A stretch of 10,889 nucleotides of DNA from Ruminococcus sp. UBA4240 (lineage in GTDB: Bacteria > Bacillota > Clostridia > Oscillospirales > Ruminococcaceae). This document shows, in pieces, positions 1 to 6,715 of this stretch (position 1 is the stretch's first letter; each line of letters opens with the position of its first letter). Position numbers and translations under genes: made by a program. The notes below the pieces were generated by a model, which was not told the origin of the DNA, searched no databases, and saw only the letters and a list, made by a program, of their open reading frames with translations. The DNA is taken from assembly GCA_002395525.1 (NCBI GenBank), contig DGXE01000015.1:44050-54938 (forward strand), given 5' to 3'.

Positions 1-2040
1 CGCTTCCCGAACCTGCTGGTAAACGGTTCTGTGGGCATAGCTGTCGGCATGGCAACAAATGTGCCTCCCCACAACCTGGGTGAGACCATAGATGCGGTGG
101 AGTGTCTTATGGACAACCCCGACTGCACCCTTGACGACCTTATGGAGCATATCAAGGGACCTGATTTCCCCACAGGGGGCATAATCATGGGCAGGGCGGG
201 GATACGCCAAGCATATGCCACAGGCCGGGGCAAAATAATACTCCGCTCCAGGGCAGAAATAGAGGAGCTCCACGGGAGAAACTGCATAGTGGTATCGGAG
301 ATACCCTACATGGTCAACAAGAACCAGCTTGTAGAGCGCATTGCGGAGCTGGCAAAGATAAAGAAGATAGAGGGAATACACGCAGTACGTGATGAATCCG
401 ACAAGGACAATGACGTAAGGGTGGTCATAGAGCTCAACAAGGGGGCTATCCCCCAGGTGGTGCTTTCAAACCTTTATAAGTACACCAAGCTCCAGGACAG
501 CGTGGGCGTCATCATGCTGGCACTGGTGGAGAATGCCCCCAAGCTCCTTTCCTTAAAGCAGATGCTGGAGGAATACCTGAAATTCCAGGAGGAGGTAATA
601 AGGCGGCGCACACAGTTCGATCTTGACAAGGCTCTTGCAAGGGCACATATCCTTGAGGGTCTGAAGATCGCTGCAGACAACATAGAAGAGGTAATAGAGA
701 TATGCCGCACCTCTGCCAACATTGCCCAGATCCGTGAAAGGCTCATGGCAAGGTTCGGCCTTTCCGAGGAGCAGGCAGAGGCAATTGCCCAGATGAGGAT
801 GTATCAGCTGTCAAATATGGAGCAGCAGAAGCTGGATGAGGAAATAGCCTCCCTCAATGAAAAGATAGCTGATTTCAGGGATATACTTGCAAATGAATCA
901 CGGGTCAAGGGGATAATCAAGGATGACCTGGAGGGGATAAAGCAGAAGTACGGGGATGCCCGCCGCACATCCATAGAGAACATTTCCGGTGAGGTAGATG
1001 CGGAGGAGCTCATAGCCGAGGAGGACTGCGTCATAACCCTAACAGACGGGGGATATATCAAGCGCCAGAGCGTGTCCGACTACAAGACCCAGCGCAGAGG
1101 CGGCAAGGGTGTTTCCGCCATAAGGCAGAAGGAGGAGGACTTCATCTCCGAGATGTTCGTTGCCTCCACCCACGACAATGTGCTGTTCATCACCTCAAAG
1201 GGCGTTATGTACCGCATGAAGTGCTTTGAGATAAACGAGGGCTCAAAGGTTTCACGTGGAACGAATGTCATAAATATGCTGCCTCTTTCAGAGGGCGAGA
1301 AGATAGAAGCCATGATAAAGACAGGGGACTTTGACGAAGGACGCTTTATCATCATGGTGACTGCAAAGGGCAAGATAAAGCGCACGCCCCTTTCCGCCTA
1401 TGCAAACGTGCGCCACAACGGTCTGCGGGCAATAGGCCTTGATGAGGGTGACGAGATACGGGGTGTCCGCCTTACCGAGGGCTCCGACCAGGTGATGATA
1501 GCCACCCGAGGCGGCCGTGTCATCCGTATAGAGGAAAGCACCATCAGAGCCATGAGCAGGACTGCCCACGGTGTCAAGGCAATAAAGCTCCGTGAGGGCG
1601 ACGAGGTAGTATCCATGGCAAGGGTGCGTGAGAATGCCGCCGTCCTCACCGTTACGGAAAAGGGTCTGGGCCGCAGGGTCTCCCTTGAGGAATACCGCAT
1701 ACAGAGAAGAGGGGGCTACGGCCTGCTCAACTACAAGGTCAACGAAAAGAGGGGCAATGTCTGCGGCATAAAGATAGTCGATGAGGACGACGATATAATC
1801 ATGATCGCCACCGACGGCGTTATCATCCGCCTGAGAGCGGGGGATATCCGTGTAATGGGACGGTACTCCGGCGGTGTGAAGCTGATGCGTGTAAAGGACG
1901 GGGACAGAGTCGTTGCCTTTACCCGCACACAGCGTGAGCCGGATGAAGAGGTACAGTATGCCGCTGTGGACGAGAGCGAGATCGACGAGGGCGTAGTTGA
2001 AGAGGATGAGCTGGAAAACCTGCCCCCCGATGAAGACTGA
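1..2040 (+). CDS. gyrA: DNA gyrase subunit A, 5'-truncated by the window edge
   Basis: DNA gyrase A subunit, which cuts and rejoins DNA in the A2B2 gyrase to introduce negative supercoils. The frame is open from base 1 (first residues RFPNLLVNGS), giving 679 residues. By comparison with known GyrA roughly the first 150-165 residues, including the winged helix and catalytic tyrosine, lie upstream of the window. Visible in order are the tower region (PPHNLGE, GPDFPTGGI, GRGKI), the coiled-coil and C-gate helices around 770-880, and then six beta-pinwheel blades from about 1020. The GyrA box QRRGGKG at 1090-1110 in the first blade identifies gyrase rather than topoisomerase IV ParC. A second, box-like QRRGGYG lies at 1702-1722 in blade five. 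The C-terminus is a strongly acidic tail. No convincing intrinsic terminator follows the stop, so some read-through into the next operon is possible. Confidence 0.97.
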   Translation, partial: RFPNLLVNGSVGIAVGMATNVPPHNLGETIDAVECLMDNPDCTLDDLMEHIKGPDFPTGGIIMGRAGIRQAYATGRGKIILRSRAEIEELHGRNCIVVSEIPYMVNKNQLVERIAELAKIKKIEGIHAVRDESDKDNDVRVVIELNKGAIPQVVLSNLYKYTKLQDSVGVIMLALVENAPKLLSLKQMLEEYLKFQEEVIRRRTQFDLDKALARAHILEGLKIAADNIEEVIEICRTSANIAQIRERLMARFGLSEEQAEAIAQMRMYQLSNMEQQKLDEEIASLNEKIADFRDILANESRVKGIIKDDLEGIKQKYGDARRTSIENISGEVDAEELIAEEDCVITLTDGGYIKRQSVSDYKTQRRGGKGVSAIRQKEEDFISEMFVASTHDNVLFITSKGVMYRMKCFEINEGSKVSRGTNVINMLPLSEGEKIEAMIKTGDFDEGRFIIMVTAKGKIKRTPLSAYANVRHNGLRAIGLDEGDEIRGVRLTEGSDQVMIATRGGRVIRIEESTIRAMSRTAHGVKAIKLREGDEVVSMARVRENAAVLTVTEKGLGRRVSLEEYRIQRRGGYGLLNYKVNEKRGNVCGIKIVDEDDDIIMIATDGVIIRLRAGDIRVMGRYSGGVKLMRVKDGDRVVAFTRTQREPDEEVQYAAVDESEIDEGVVEEDELENLPPDED

Positions 2041-2120
2041 TACTAAGGTGACAGTAAAACTTTCTTAACATATTCAGAAAACAGTTGATGTGCAGCTTGA
2101 CGATTGGATACCAGGGAAGA

Positions 2121-2153
2121 TTGTATTGCATTTGTGTAATAAATGTGATACAA
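2121..2153. promoter_or_regulatory. Hyphenated inverted repeat over the toxin-antitoxin promoter, candidate operator
   Basis: A 33-bp symmetric site. The outer arms are TTGTAT (2121-2126) and ATACAA (2148-2153). The inner arms are CATTT (2029+100, i.e. 2129-2133) and AAATG (2141-2145). The two are separated by TG dinucleotides that do not pair as DNA, and the centre is GTGTAAT. The site overlaps the -35, the spacer and most of the -10 of the promoter below, which is where a ribbon-helix-helix antitoxin would repress its own operon. The symmetry is seen; operator function is inferred from the autoregulation usual in RelB/DinJ-type modules. Confidence 0.55.
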
Positions 2154-2154
2154 T
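2126..2154 (+). promoter_or_regulatory. Sigma-A-type promoter of the toxin-antitoxin operon
   Basis: TTGCAT (2126-2131), a 17-bp spacer and TACAAT (2149-2154), with TGA just before the -10 as an extended -10 element. Transcription would start near 2161, leaving a leader of only about 15 nt before the antitoxin ATG at 2176, so the Shine-Dalgarno site (AAGGAGG, 2162-2168) would sit at or near the very 5' end of the mRNA. Confidence 0.75.
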
Positions 2155-2175
2155 GGATCAAAAGGAGGGGTTTTC

Positions 2176-2475
2176 ATGATAAAAAATGAGACATTACATA
2201 TTCGTGTGAATGAATCAGTAAGAAATAATGCAGAAGCTACTCTCGAAATACTTGGAATATCTATGTCAGAAGCTATAAATATGTTTTTGTGTCAGGTAAA
2301 TCTCGTGGGAGGAATACCCTTTGATGTCAAAGTACCTGCCTGTGAAAGGATCATAGTGCACAATGAAGAAGAGCTGTTAGCCAAGCTGGACGAAAGCGAG
2401 AAAAATATAGAACAGGGCGAAACATATTCAGCAGATGAGATGTATGCAAGATTAGAGGCAAAGTATGGTTTATAA
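2176..2475 (+). CDS. Type II antitoxin, RelB/DinJ family
   Basis: A 99-residue antitoxin expected to bind and neutralise the toxin encoded next and, through its N-terminal ribbon-helix-helix domain, to bind the operon promoter. The N-terminal half carries the family pattern: a beta strand (LHIRVNE), a helix, LGISMSEAINMFL, and then a conserved GGIPFDVKVP. The C-terminal half (residues about 60-99) is charged and helical, as expected for the toxin-wrapping segment. The start at 2176 is fixed by AAGGAGG seven bases upstream. The gene overlaps the toxin start by 11 nt, indicating translational coupling. The operon is visibly more AT-rich than gyrA and the following genes, which suggests horizontal acquisition. 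Confidence 0.9.
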   Translation: MIKNETLHIRVNESVRNNAEATLEILGISMSEAINMFLCQVNLVGGIPFDVKVPACERIIVHNEEELLAKLDESEKNIEQGETYSADEMYARLEAKYGL

Positions 2476-2776
2476 GCTTGAATACACCAGATCTTTTGAA
2501 GAAGATCTGGACAGTACGCTTGACTATCTGAAAAACATACTGTATAATTCCGCAGCTGCATCCAAGTTATATAACGACATAAAGAAAACTTTTGAGCTTG
2601 TATGTGTACAACCCGAAATGTTCCCGCTTCATAAGCTGAAAAGAATACGGGATAGGGGATATAGATTTTTTACCATTGGAAATTATCTCATATTCTATTC
2701 AGTAGATCATGAAAAGCATATCATTTTTGCTCATACTATTGTTTATGGAGCAAGGGAACTGAACAATATCTTTTGA
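2465..2776 (+). CDS. Type II toxin, RelE/ParE superfamily
   Basis: A 103-residue toxin with the RelE/ParE fold pattern. Two N-terminal helices (FEEDLDSTLDYLKN, and AAASKLYNDIKKTFELV) are followed by a proline segment (QPEMFPLHK) and the central strands GYRFFTIGNYLIFYSVD. The last strand is HIIFAHTIVYGARELNN. The GNYLIFY..D core and the YGARE ending resemble ParE-like members more than E. coli RelE or YafQ. Substrate assignment (gyrase poisoning versus ribosome-dependent mRNA cleavage) is not secure from sequence. Its ATG (2465) lies inside the last codons of the antitoxin, with a weak GAGG site just upstream, so translation probably depends on coupling and keeps toxin below antitoxin. Confidence 0.88.
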   Translation: MVYKLEYTRSFEEDLDSTLDYLKNILYNSAAASKLYNDIKKTFELVCVQPEMFPLHKLKRIRDRGYRFFTIGNYLIFYSVDHEKHIIFAHTIVYGARELNNIF

Positions 2777-2836
2777 ATGGAAAAAACTGGGGAACAATTG
2801 GAAAACATTATAAATAGGAAGAGTCATTTGGAGATT

Positions 2837-2863
2837 CAACTTGTGCAAAAATTGCACAAGTTG
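2837..2863. repeat. Perfect 27-base inverted repeat (12-bp stem, AAA loop)
   Basis: CAACTTGTGCAA (2837-2848), AAA, TTGCACAAGTTG (2852-2863). The stem is perfect and can be extended by a G-T and a T-A pair. No T-tract follows on either strand, so it is not a canonical intrinsic terminator. It could be a regulator's binding site ahead of the zinc-ribbon gene, or an mRNA end-protecting hairpin for the toxin-antitoxin transcript. No convincing sigma-A promoter was found between 2777 and 2935 to decide between these. Confidence 0.7.
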
Positions 2864-2935
2864 GACAATGGAAAAACTAATATGGTCAGGCCGGGGGTGT
2901 ATGCCCTGTACTGACTGAAGAAAGGAATGACTGAT

Positions 2936-4183
2936 ATGGCTGATGCACTTGCTATAGGATGCCTTGCCTGCGGAGGCGAGCTTTCCTTCGACCCTGCTAC
3001 CGGGAAATTAGTATGCGAATACTGCGGCAGCTCCTTTACCAATGAGGAGATAGATGCCGCCTACAAGGAGAAACAGGAAAAGGCGGAGGCCAAGGGGGAC
3101 GGTGAGATCACCGGGGAGGATGACCCCGAAAATGCGGGGATGCACGCCTTCACCTGCTCCACCTGCGGAGCGGAGCTCCTCACCGACGGCAACACAGGTG
3201 CGTCCACCTGCCCCTACTGCGGCAACAATACTATTATGCCCGCACAGTTTACGGGTAATTTCAAGCCGGATCATGTCATACCCTTCAAGTTTAAAAAGGA
3301 GCAGGCTGTTGCGAAGTACAAGGAGTATTATCAGAAGAGAAAGCTCATCCCCAAGGACTTTGTGGCATCCAACAAGGTGGAGGAGATACAGGGGGTATAT
3401 GTACCCTTCTGGCTCTTTGATGGTACTATCGGCATAAGGGGTCTGTACGAGGCAAAGGATAAGTACGACAGGGGAGAGTACATAGAGATAAAGGAATACA
3501 GGGTGCTGCGTGAGGGTACGGTGGATTTCAGGAATGTGCCCGCAGATGCCTCAAAGCGCATGGACGATGCGCTGATGGATTCCATAGAGCCCTATAACTT
3601 TGCAGAGCTGAAGGACTTTTCCATGTCCTATCTGCCGGGCTTTCTGGCGGAGAAATTCGATGTTGAGGACAAGGACGACATCGACCGCATAGAAAAGCGC
3701 CTTAAAAACACCGCCGATGAAAAGGCAAGGGCTACCATAAAGCACAACAGCGTAAGCGCAGAGAACCTTGACTTCAAGATCGAGTATTCCGGCCGCCACT
3801 ATGCCCTGCTGCCCGTGTGGATGCTCACCACCAACTGGCAGAGCAACAAGTACACCTTTGCTATGAACGGACAGACCGGCAAGTTCATAGGGGATCTGCC
3901 TGTGGACAAGGGCAAGCTCACCGCACTTGTTGCCGTTATATTCATTATCGCATTCATTATAGGGATGATCCTTTTCGGTCACGACGAAAACGGGGACACC
4001 ACCCTTATGATGCCCATCATCATAGGTGTTGTGGCTGCTGCTATCGGCGGAGGGGCTGCATACGGCAGCATGAAGCCCGTTGCCATCAAGCATGAGGCAA
4101 GGGAATACATGGACAGCATAAACATCACCTCCGCACAGGACGACTACATCCGCACAGTAAGACAGCAGAAGCAGAGAAATTGA
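2936..4183 (+). CDS. Membrane protein with two N-terminal zinc ribbons (TFIIB-type zinc ribbon family)
   Basis: A 415-residue protein of unknown function. Two zinc-ribbon modules open it: C9/C12/C27/C30 and C74/C77/C92/C95, all in CxxC pairs, with a charged linker (about 40-68) between them. A soluble mixed domain follows (about 110-320, including VYVPFWLFDG and LLPVWMLTTN, recurrent motifs of this family). Two hydrophobic segments (about 328-348 and 358-378) are separated by an acidic turn, and then comes a short basic cytoplasmic tail. I chose the ATG at 2936 because AAAGGA (2921-2926) is nine bases upstream; an in-frame ATG at 2927 abuts that site with no spacing. The topology suggests a membrane-anchored protein with most of its mass on one side. 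Proteins of this type are annotated as TFIIB-type zinc ribbon-containing; no transcription role is implied. Confidence 0.85.
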   Translation: MADALAIGCLACGGELSFDPATGKLVCEYCGSSFTNEEIDAAYKEKQEKAEAKGDGEITGEDDPENAGMHAFTCSTCGAELLTDGNTGASTCPYCGNNTIMPAQFTGNFKPDHVIPFKFKKEQAVAKYKEYYQKRKLIPKDFVASNKVEEIQGVYVPFWLFDGTIGIRGLYEAKDKYDRGEYIEIKEYRVLREGTVDFRNVPADASKRMDDALMDSIEPYNFAELKDFSMSYLPGFLAEKFDVEDKDDIDRIEKRLKNTADEKARATIKHNSVSAENLDFKIEYSGRHYALLPVWMLTTNWQSNKYTFAMNGQTGKFIGDLPVDKGKLTALVAVIFIIAFIIGMILFGHDENGDTTLMMPIIIGVVAAAIGGGAAYGSMKPVAIKHEAREYMDSINITSAQDDYIRTVRQQKQRN

Positions 4184-4213
4184 CAATAAGGCTTGATCGT
4201 CTCGTTGGCGGGT

Positions 4214-4315
4214 GCCGTTCAAGTGTACAGTGTACTGTACAGTGATGGACGATGAGTTGGTTGCCTGATTTCCCCTGTCCCCGCTTTGCTTGCTTTGCAG
4301 TACAGTGTGAACGGC
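4214..4315. repeat. About 102-bp element bounded by 8-bp inverted repeats, containing a TGTACA palindrome
   Basis: GCCGTTCA (4214-4221) and TGAACGGC (4308-4315) are perfect inverted ends. Just inside the left end is a near-palindrome, TGTACAGT-GT-ACTGTACA (4224-4241), and inside the right end a half copy, AGTACAGTGT. The partial symmetry of the two ends resembles a small palindromic intergenic or MITE-like element. No transposase or target-site duplication is evident. This is the first part of the 388-base gene-free stretch 4184-4571. Confidence 0.5.
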
Positions 4316-4376
4316 TGTCGGCTTTAGAAAAAGAGGAAACTGATGCAGATGTAAAAACTCAGGAATAGTGAACGTC

Positions 4377-4430
4377 AATGACACACTAATGCCGAATCGG
4401 CAAAAAGCTCTGCCAAAGGGTTTTGTCATT
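4377..4430. repeat. Hairpin-bearing intergenic element with AATGACA/TGTCATT ends
   Basis: AATGACA (4377-4383) and TGTCATT (4424-4430) are 7-bp inverted repeats. Between them lie the palindrome GCCGAATCGGC (4391-4401) and a GGCA/TGCC pair. The segment could fold as a multi-stem RNA or represent a degenerate repeat. It contains no ORF. Confidence 0.4.
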
Positions 4431-4450
4431 TGCTTATAACAGGCAGCCAT

Positions 4451-4485
4451 GAGCTGCAGGCTATCCGTGAGCCGCAGGCTCACGG
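4451..4485. repeat. Strong 9-bp hairpin with adjoining 12-nt direct repeat
   Basis: CCGTGAGCC (4465-4473), GCA loop, GGCTCACGG (4477-4485) is a perfect GC-rich hairpin. It overlaps a direct repeat: GAGCTGCAGGCT (4451-4462) and GAGCCGCAGGCT (4469-4480), one mismatch. The sequence after the hairpin (TTCTAAGAG) is not a T-tract, so it is a poor intrinsic terminator. It may be part of a repeat family or of the accDA leader. Confidence 0.5.
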
Positions 4486-4521
4486 TTCTAAGAGCGTTTG
4501 ATATGTTTTGTACACGATAAC

Positions 4522-4541
4522 TGTACAGTGTACACTGTACA
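4522..4541. promoter_or_regulatory. Perfect 20-bp palindrome upstream of accDA, candidate operator
   Basis: TGTACAGTGTACACTGTACA reads identically on both strands and ends 30 bases before the accDA start. The near-identical site at 4224-4241 differs by loss of two central bases. A weak promoter candidate, TTGTAC (4508-4513) with a 17-bp spacer and TACACT (4531-4536), would place its -10 inside the palindrome. It does not resemble the FapR operator known for Firmicute lipid genes. A regulatory role is inferred from symmetry and position only; a repeat-element origin is equally possible. Confidence 0.45.
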
Positions 4542-4571
4542 CTCGGTACTTTTGTAAGAGGGTAATGTGTT

Positions 4572-6269
4572 GTGTTAGAAGATTGGTTCAAGGTCGTCAA
4601 GGACCGTTTCAATGTGGAGGAGGAGAAAAAGCCTCCCTTCAAGTGCCCCAGATGTCAGCAGAGCTGCAGTACGGAGAAGATTGCGGAGAATATGTGGGTG
4701 TGCCCCGTGTGCAACTACCATTCCCGCATGACCGCACAGGACAGGCTCGAGATCACTGCCGACAAGGACAGCTTTACGGAGATAAACGGCGGGCTTCTGA
4801 CCAAGAATCCCATCTCCTTCCCGGAATATGAGGACAAGATATCCTCCCTGCAGGAAGCAACAGGCCTTAAAGAGGCTGTTATAACAGGGGAGTGTACCAT
4901 AAAGGGGGAGAGATGTGTCATCGGTATAATGGACAGCCATTTCATGATGGCATCCATGGGCAGCGTTGTGGGGGAGAAGATCACCCGTGCCTTTGAATAT
5001 GCCGGTGAGAAGGGTCTGCCCCTGATACTCTTCACCGCCTCCGGGGGAGCAAGGATGCAGGAGGGGCTGGTGTCCCTTATGCAGATGGCAAAGACCTCCG
5101 GTGCGGCAGCTAAGTTCTCCGAGCAGGGGGGACTGTACATAACGGTGCTGACAGACCCCACCACAGGCGGTGTAACAGCATCCTTTGCCTCCCTGGGTGA
5201 TGTGATAATAGCTGAGCCCCGTGTGCTTGTAGGCTTTGCGGGCAGGCGTGTCATAGAGGGCACCATAAATCAGCGGCTCCCGGATGATTTCCAGTCGGCT
5301 GAATTCCTTATGGAAAACGGCTTTGTGGATATGATAACGGCGAGGAAGGATATGCGGCGCACCCTTTCCCACCTTATCCGCCTGCACAAGAGGGGCGGTG
5401 TCATATCACCGGAGAAGCTCACCCTCTGTGAGGAATACGGGACGGAGAGATCTCCCGGTGAGAAGGAGCCGCTTACACCATATGAAAGGCTGCAGATAAT
5501 ACGCAACAAGCAGCGCCCCACCGTAAGGGACTATATCCCTCTTATATTCACGGATATATACGAGATGCGGGGAGACAGATACCACGGGGATGACAGGGCG
5601 GTCTTCGGAGCTGTGTGCAGGTTCGGGGGAATGCCCGTTACGGTCATAGCCGAGGTCAAGGGCAGAGATGTGTACGAAAACAAGGAGACAAACTTTGCCA
5701 TGCCCCATCCCGAGGGCTACCGCAAGGCCATGCGCCTTGCATGTCAGGCGGAGAAGTTCGGCAGACCCGTCATCTGCTTTATAGACACTCCCGGTGCCTA
5801 CTGCGGCGTAGGAGCGGAAAAGCGGGGTCAGGGCGAGGCCATCGCCCGCAGTATGTACGAATTCATGCGCCTTAAAGTTCCTGTTATATCCATAGTCCTG
5901 GGTGAAGGGGGCAGCGGCGGCGCACTGGCACTGGGTGTGTGCGATGAGCTTGCCATGCTGGAGAATGCCATATATTCCGTAATATCCCCCAGGGGCTTTG
6001 CCTCACTGCTGTGGAAGGATCCCTCCCGTGAGAAGGAGGCGTGCAACATTATGCGCATAACCGCAGAGGATGCGGTGGAGCTGGGAGTAGCAGAGGCTGT
6101 GATCCCCGAGCCCGACGAGGGAGCTCACACAGACGTGGAAAAAACAGCACAAAACATCTCAGAATTTTTAGCTAATTCGCTGAAAGACAAAATGGAAAAA
6201 GATATTGACCTTTTACTTGATACACGTTATAATAAGTTCAGAAAAATCGGAGTGTTCACCGAAGAGTGA
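4572..6269 (+). CDS. accDA: Acetyl-CoA carboxylase carboxyltransferase, fused beta and alpha subunits (AccD-AccA)
   Basis: The carboxyltransferase half of acetyl-CoA carboxylase, moving CO2 from biotinylated BCCP to acetyl-CoA to make malonyl-CoA in the cytoplasm. It is a single 565-residue chain. Residues 1-285 are AccD: a zinc ribbon (C25, C28, C44, C47), then the crotonase-type core with TASGGARMQEG (155-165) and DPTTGGVTASFA (195-206). A short linker (about 286-300) leads into AccA (about 300-565), with VKGRD, FIDTPGAY (403-410) and GEGGSGGALA (444-453). Each half matches a complete subunit, with AccA lacking much of the N-terminal extension found in E. coli. The start is GTG at 4572, supported by GAGGG (4558-4562) nine bases upstream; the ATG at 4565 is out of frame. 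The frame is continuous, with no stop or internal restart at the junction. The biotin carboxylase and BCCP genes are not in the window. Confidence 0.96.
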   Translation: MLEDWFKVVKDRFNVEEEKKPPFKCPRCQQSCSTEKIAENMWVCPVCNYHSRMTAQDRLEITADKDSFTEINGGLLTKNPISFPEYEDKISSLQEATGLKEAVITGECTIKGERCVIGIMDSHFMMASMGSVVGEKITRAFEYAGEKGLPLILFTASGGARMQEGLVSLMQMAKTSGAAAKFSEQGGLYITVLTDPTTGGVTASFASLGDVIIAEPRVLVGFAGRRVIEGTINQRLPDDFQSAEFLMENGFVDMITARKDMRRTLSHLIRLHKRGGVISPEKLTLCEEYGTERSPGEKEPLTPYERLQIIRNKQRPTVRDYIPLIFTDIYEMRGDRYHGDDRAVFGAVCRFGGMPVTVIAEVKGRDVYENKETNFAMPHPEGYRKAMRLACQAEKFGRPVICFIDTPGAYCGVGAEKRGQGEAIARSMYEFMRLKVPVISIVLGEGGSGGALALGVCDELAMLENAIYSVISPRGFASLLWKDPSREKEACNIMRITAEDAVELGVAEAVIPEPDEGAHTDVEKTAQNISEFLANSLKDKMEKDIDLLLDTRYNKFRKIGVFTEE

Positions 6270-6440
6270 CAGGACGATGGGCAGCCCTTCACGTTCATGA
6301 CGGGCGGCAGGTAAGGCCGGGGCAGTTCATGCCAATCCGGTGTATAGACAGTTGATGTGTCTGTGCGGCGGGTGTATCGGGATCAAAGGAAGCTGCAAGC
6401 CTTTGTGTTCCGGCTCATGCGAAAACAGGAGGTAAAAGTA

Positions 6441-6671
6441 ATGGTATTTGACAAGGTAAAGGAAATCGTGGCAGATCAGCTTGATGCAGACGTAAATTCC
6501 ATTGAAATGAGTTCTGACATTCAGGGCGATCTCGAGGCAGATTCCCTTGACATCATCGACATGATCGAAAAGCTTGAGGATGAATTCGACATTGAGATCC
6601 CCGACGCAGAGGTACAGAACATGAAGACCGTAGGCGACATCGTTACCTACATTGAGGATCATCAGGAATAA
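6441..6671 (+). CDS. acpP: Acyl carrier protein
   Basis: The 76-residue acyl carrier protein, which holds growing acyl chains on a 4'-phosphopantetheine arm during type II fatty-acid synthesis. The attachment serine is Ser35 in the classic LEADSLDIIDMI motif. The protein is small, acidic and helical throughout, with the usual helix II/III pattern (EDEFDIEIPDAEV). The start at 6441 is decided by AGGAGGT (6427-6433), seven bases upstream; in-frame extension to 6357 would add 28 atypical residues. It lies 171 bases after accDA on the same strand with no terminator between them, so co-transcription is likely; only a weak candidate promoter (TTGATG 6352-6357, TATCGG 6375-6380) was seen in the gap. 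Confidence 0.96.
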   Translation: MVFDKVKEIVADQLDADVNSIEMSSDIQGDLEADSLDIIDMIEKLEDEFDIEIPDAEVQNMKTVGDIVTYIEDHQE

Positions 6672-6677
6672 TCAGAG

Positions 6678-6710
6678 GCGGGAGCAGGGCGTGTTCTGCT
6701 TCCGCTTTTT
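6678..6710 (+). terminator. Intrinsic terminator of acpP (first of two)
   Basis: A 10-bp stem GCGGGAGCAG (6678-6687) / CTGCTTCCGC (6696-6705) with one G-U pair and an 8-base loop, followed by TTTTT (6706-6710). It begins six bases after the acpP stop. Confidence 0.9.
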
Positions 6711-6715
6711 GAAGA

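Noticed and set aside
1..2040. Topoisomerase IV subunit ParC instead of GyrA
   Set aside because: The QRRGGKG GyrA box and six complete pinwheel blades are diagnostic of GyrA.
2927..2935. ATG at 2927 as start of the zinc-ribbon protein
   Set aside because: The only ribosome site (AAAGGA) abuts it without spacing; the in-frame ATG at 2936 is correctly spaced.
4214..4541. Insertion sequence upstream of accDA
   Set aside because: No transposase ORF, no clear terminal repeats over the whole interval and no target duplication; only short palindromic elements are present.
4184..4571. FapR-type operator ahead of accDA
   Set aside because: The palindromes here are TGTACA-based and do not match the FapR site pattern.
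3551..5387. Long minus-strand ORFs of 363 and 270 residues opposite the zinc-ribbon gene and accDA
   Set aside because: They lie antisense to well-supported genes, lack family motifs and ribosome sites, and have Cys/His/Tyr-rich composition typical of shadow frames.
6357..6440. N-terminal extension of the acyl carrier protein from an ATG at 6357
   Set aside because: A strong AGGAGGT sits seven bases before the ATG at 6441, and the protein from there has the normal ACP length; the extension has an atypical composition.
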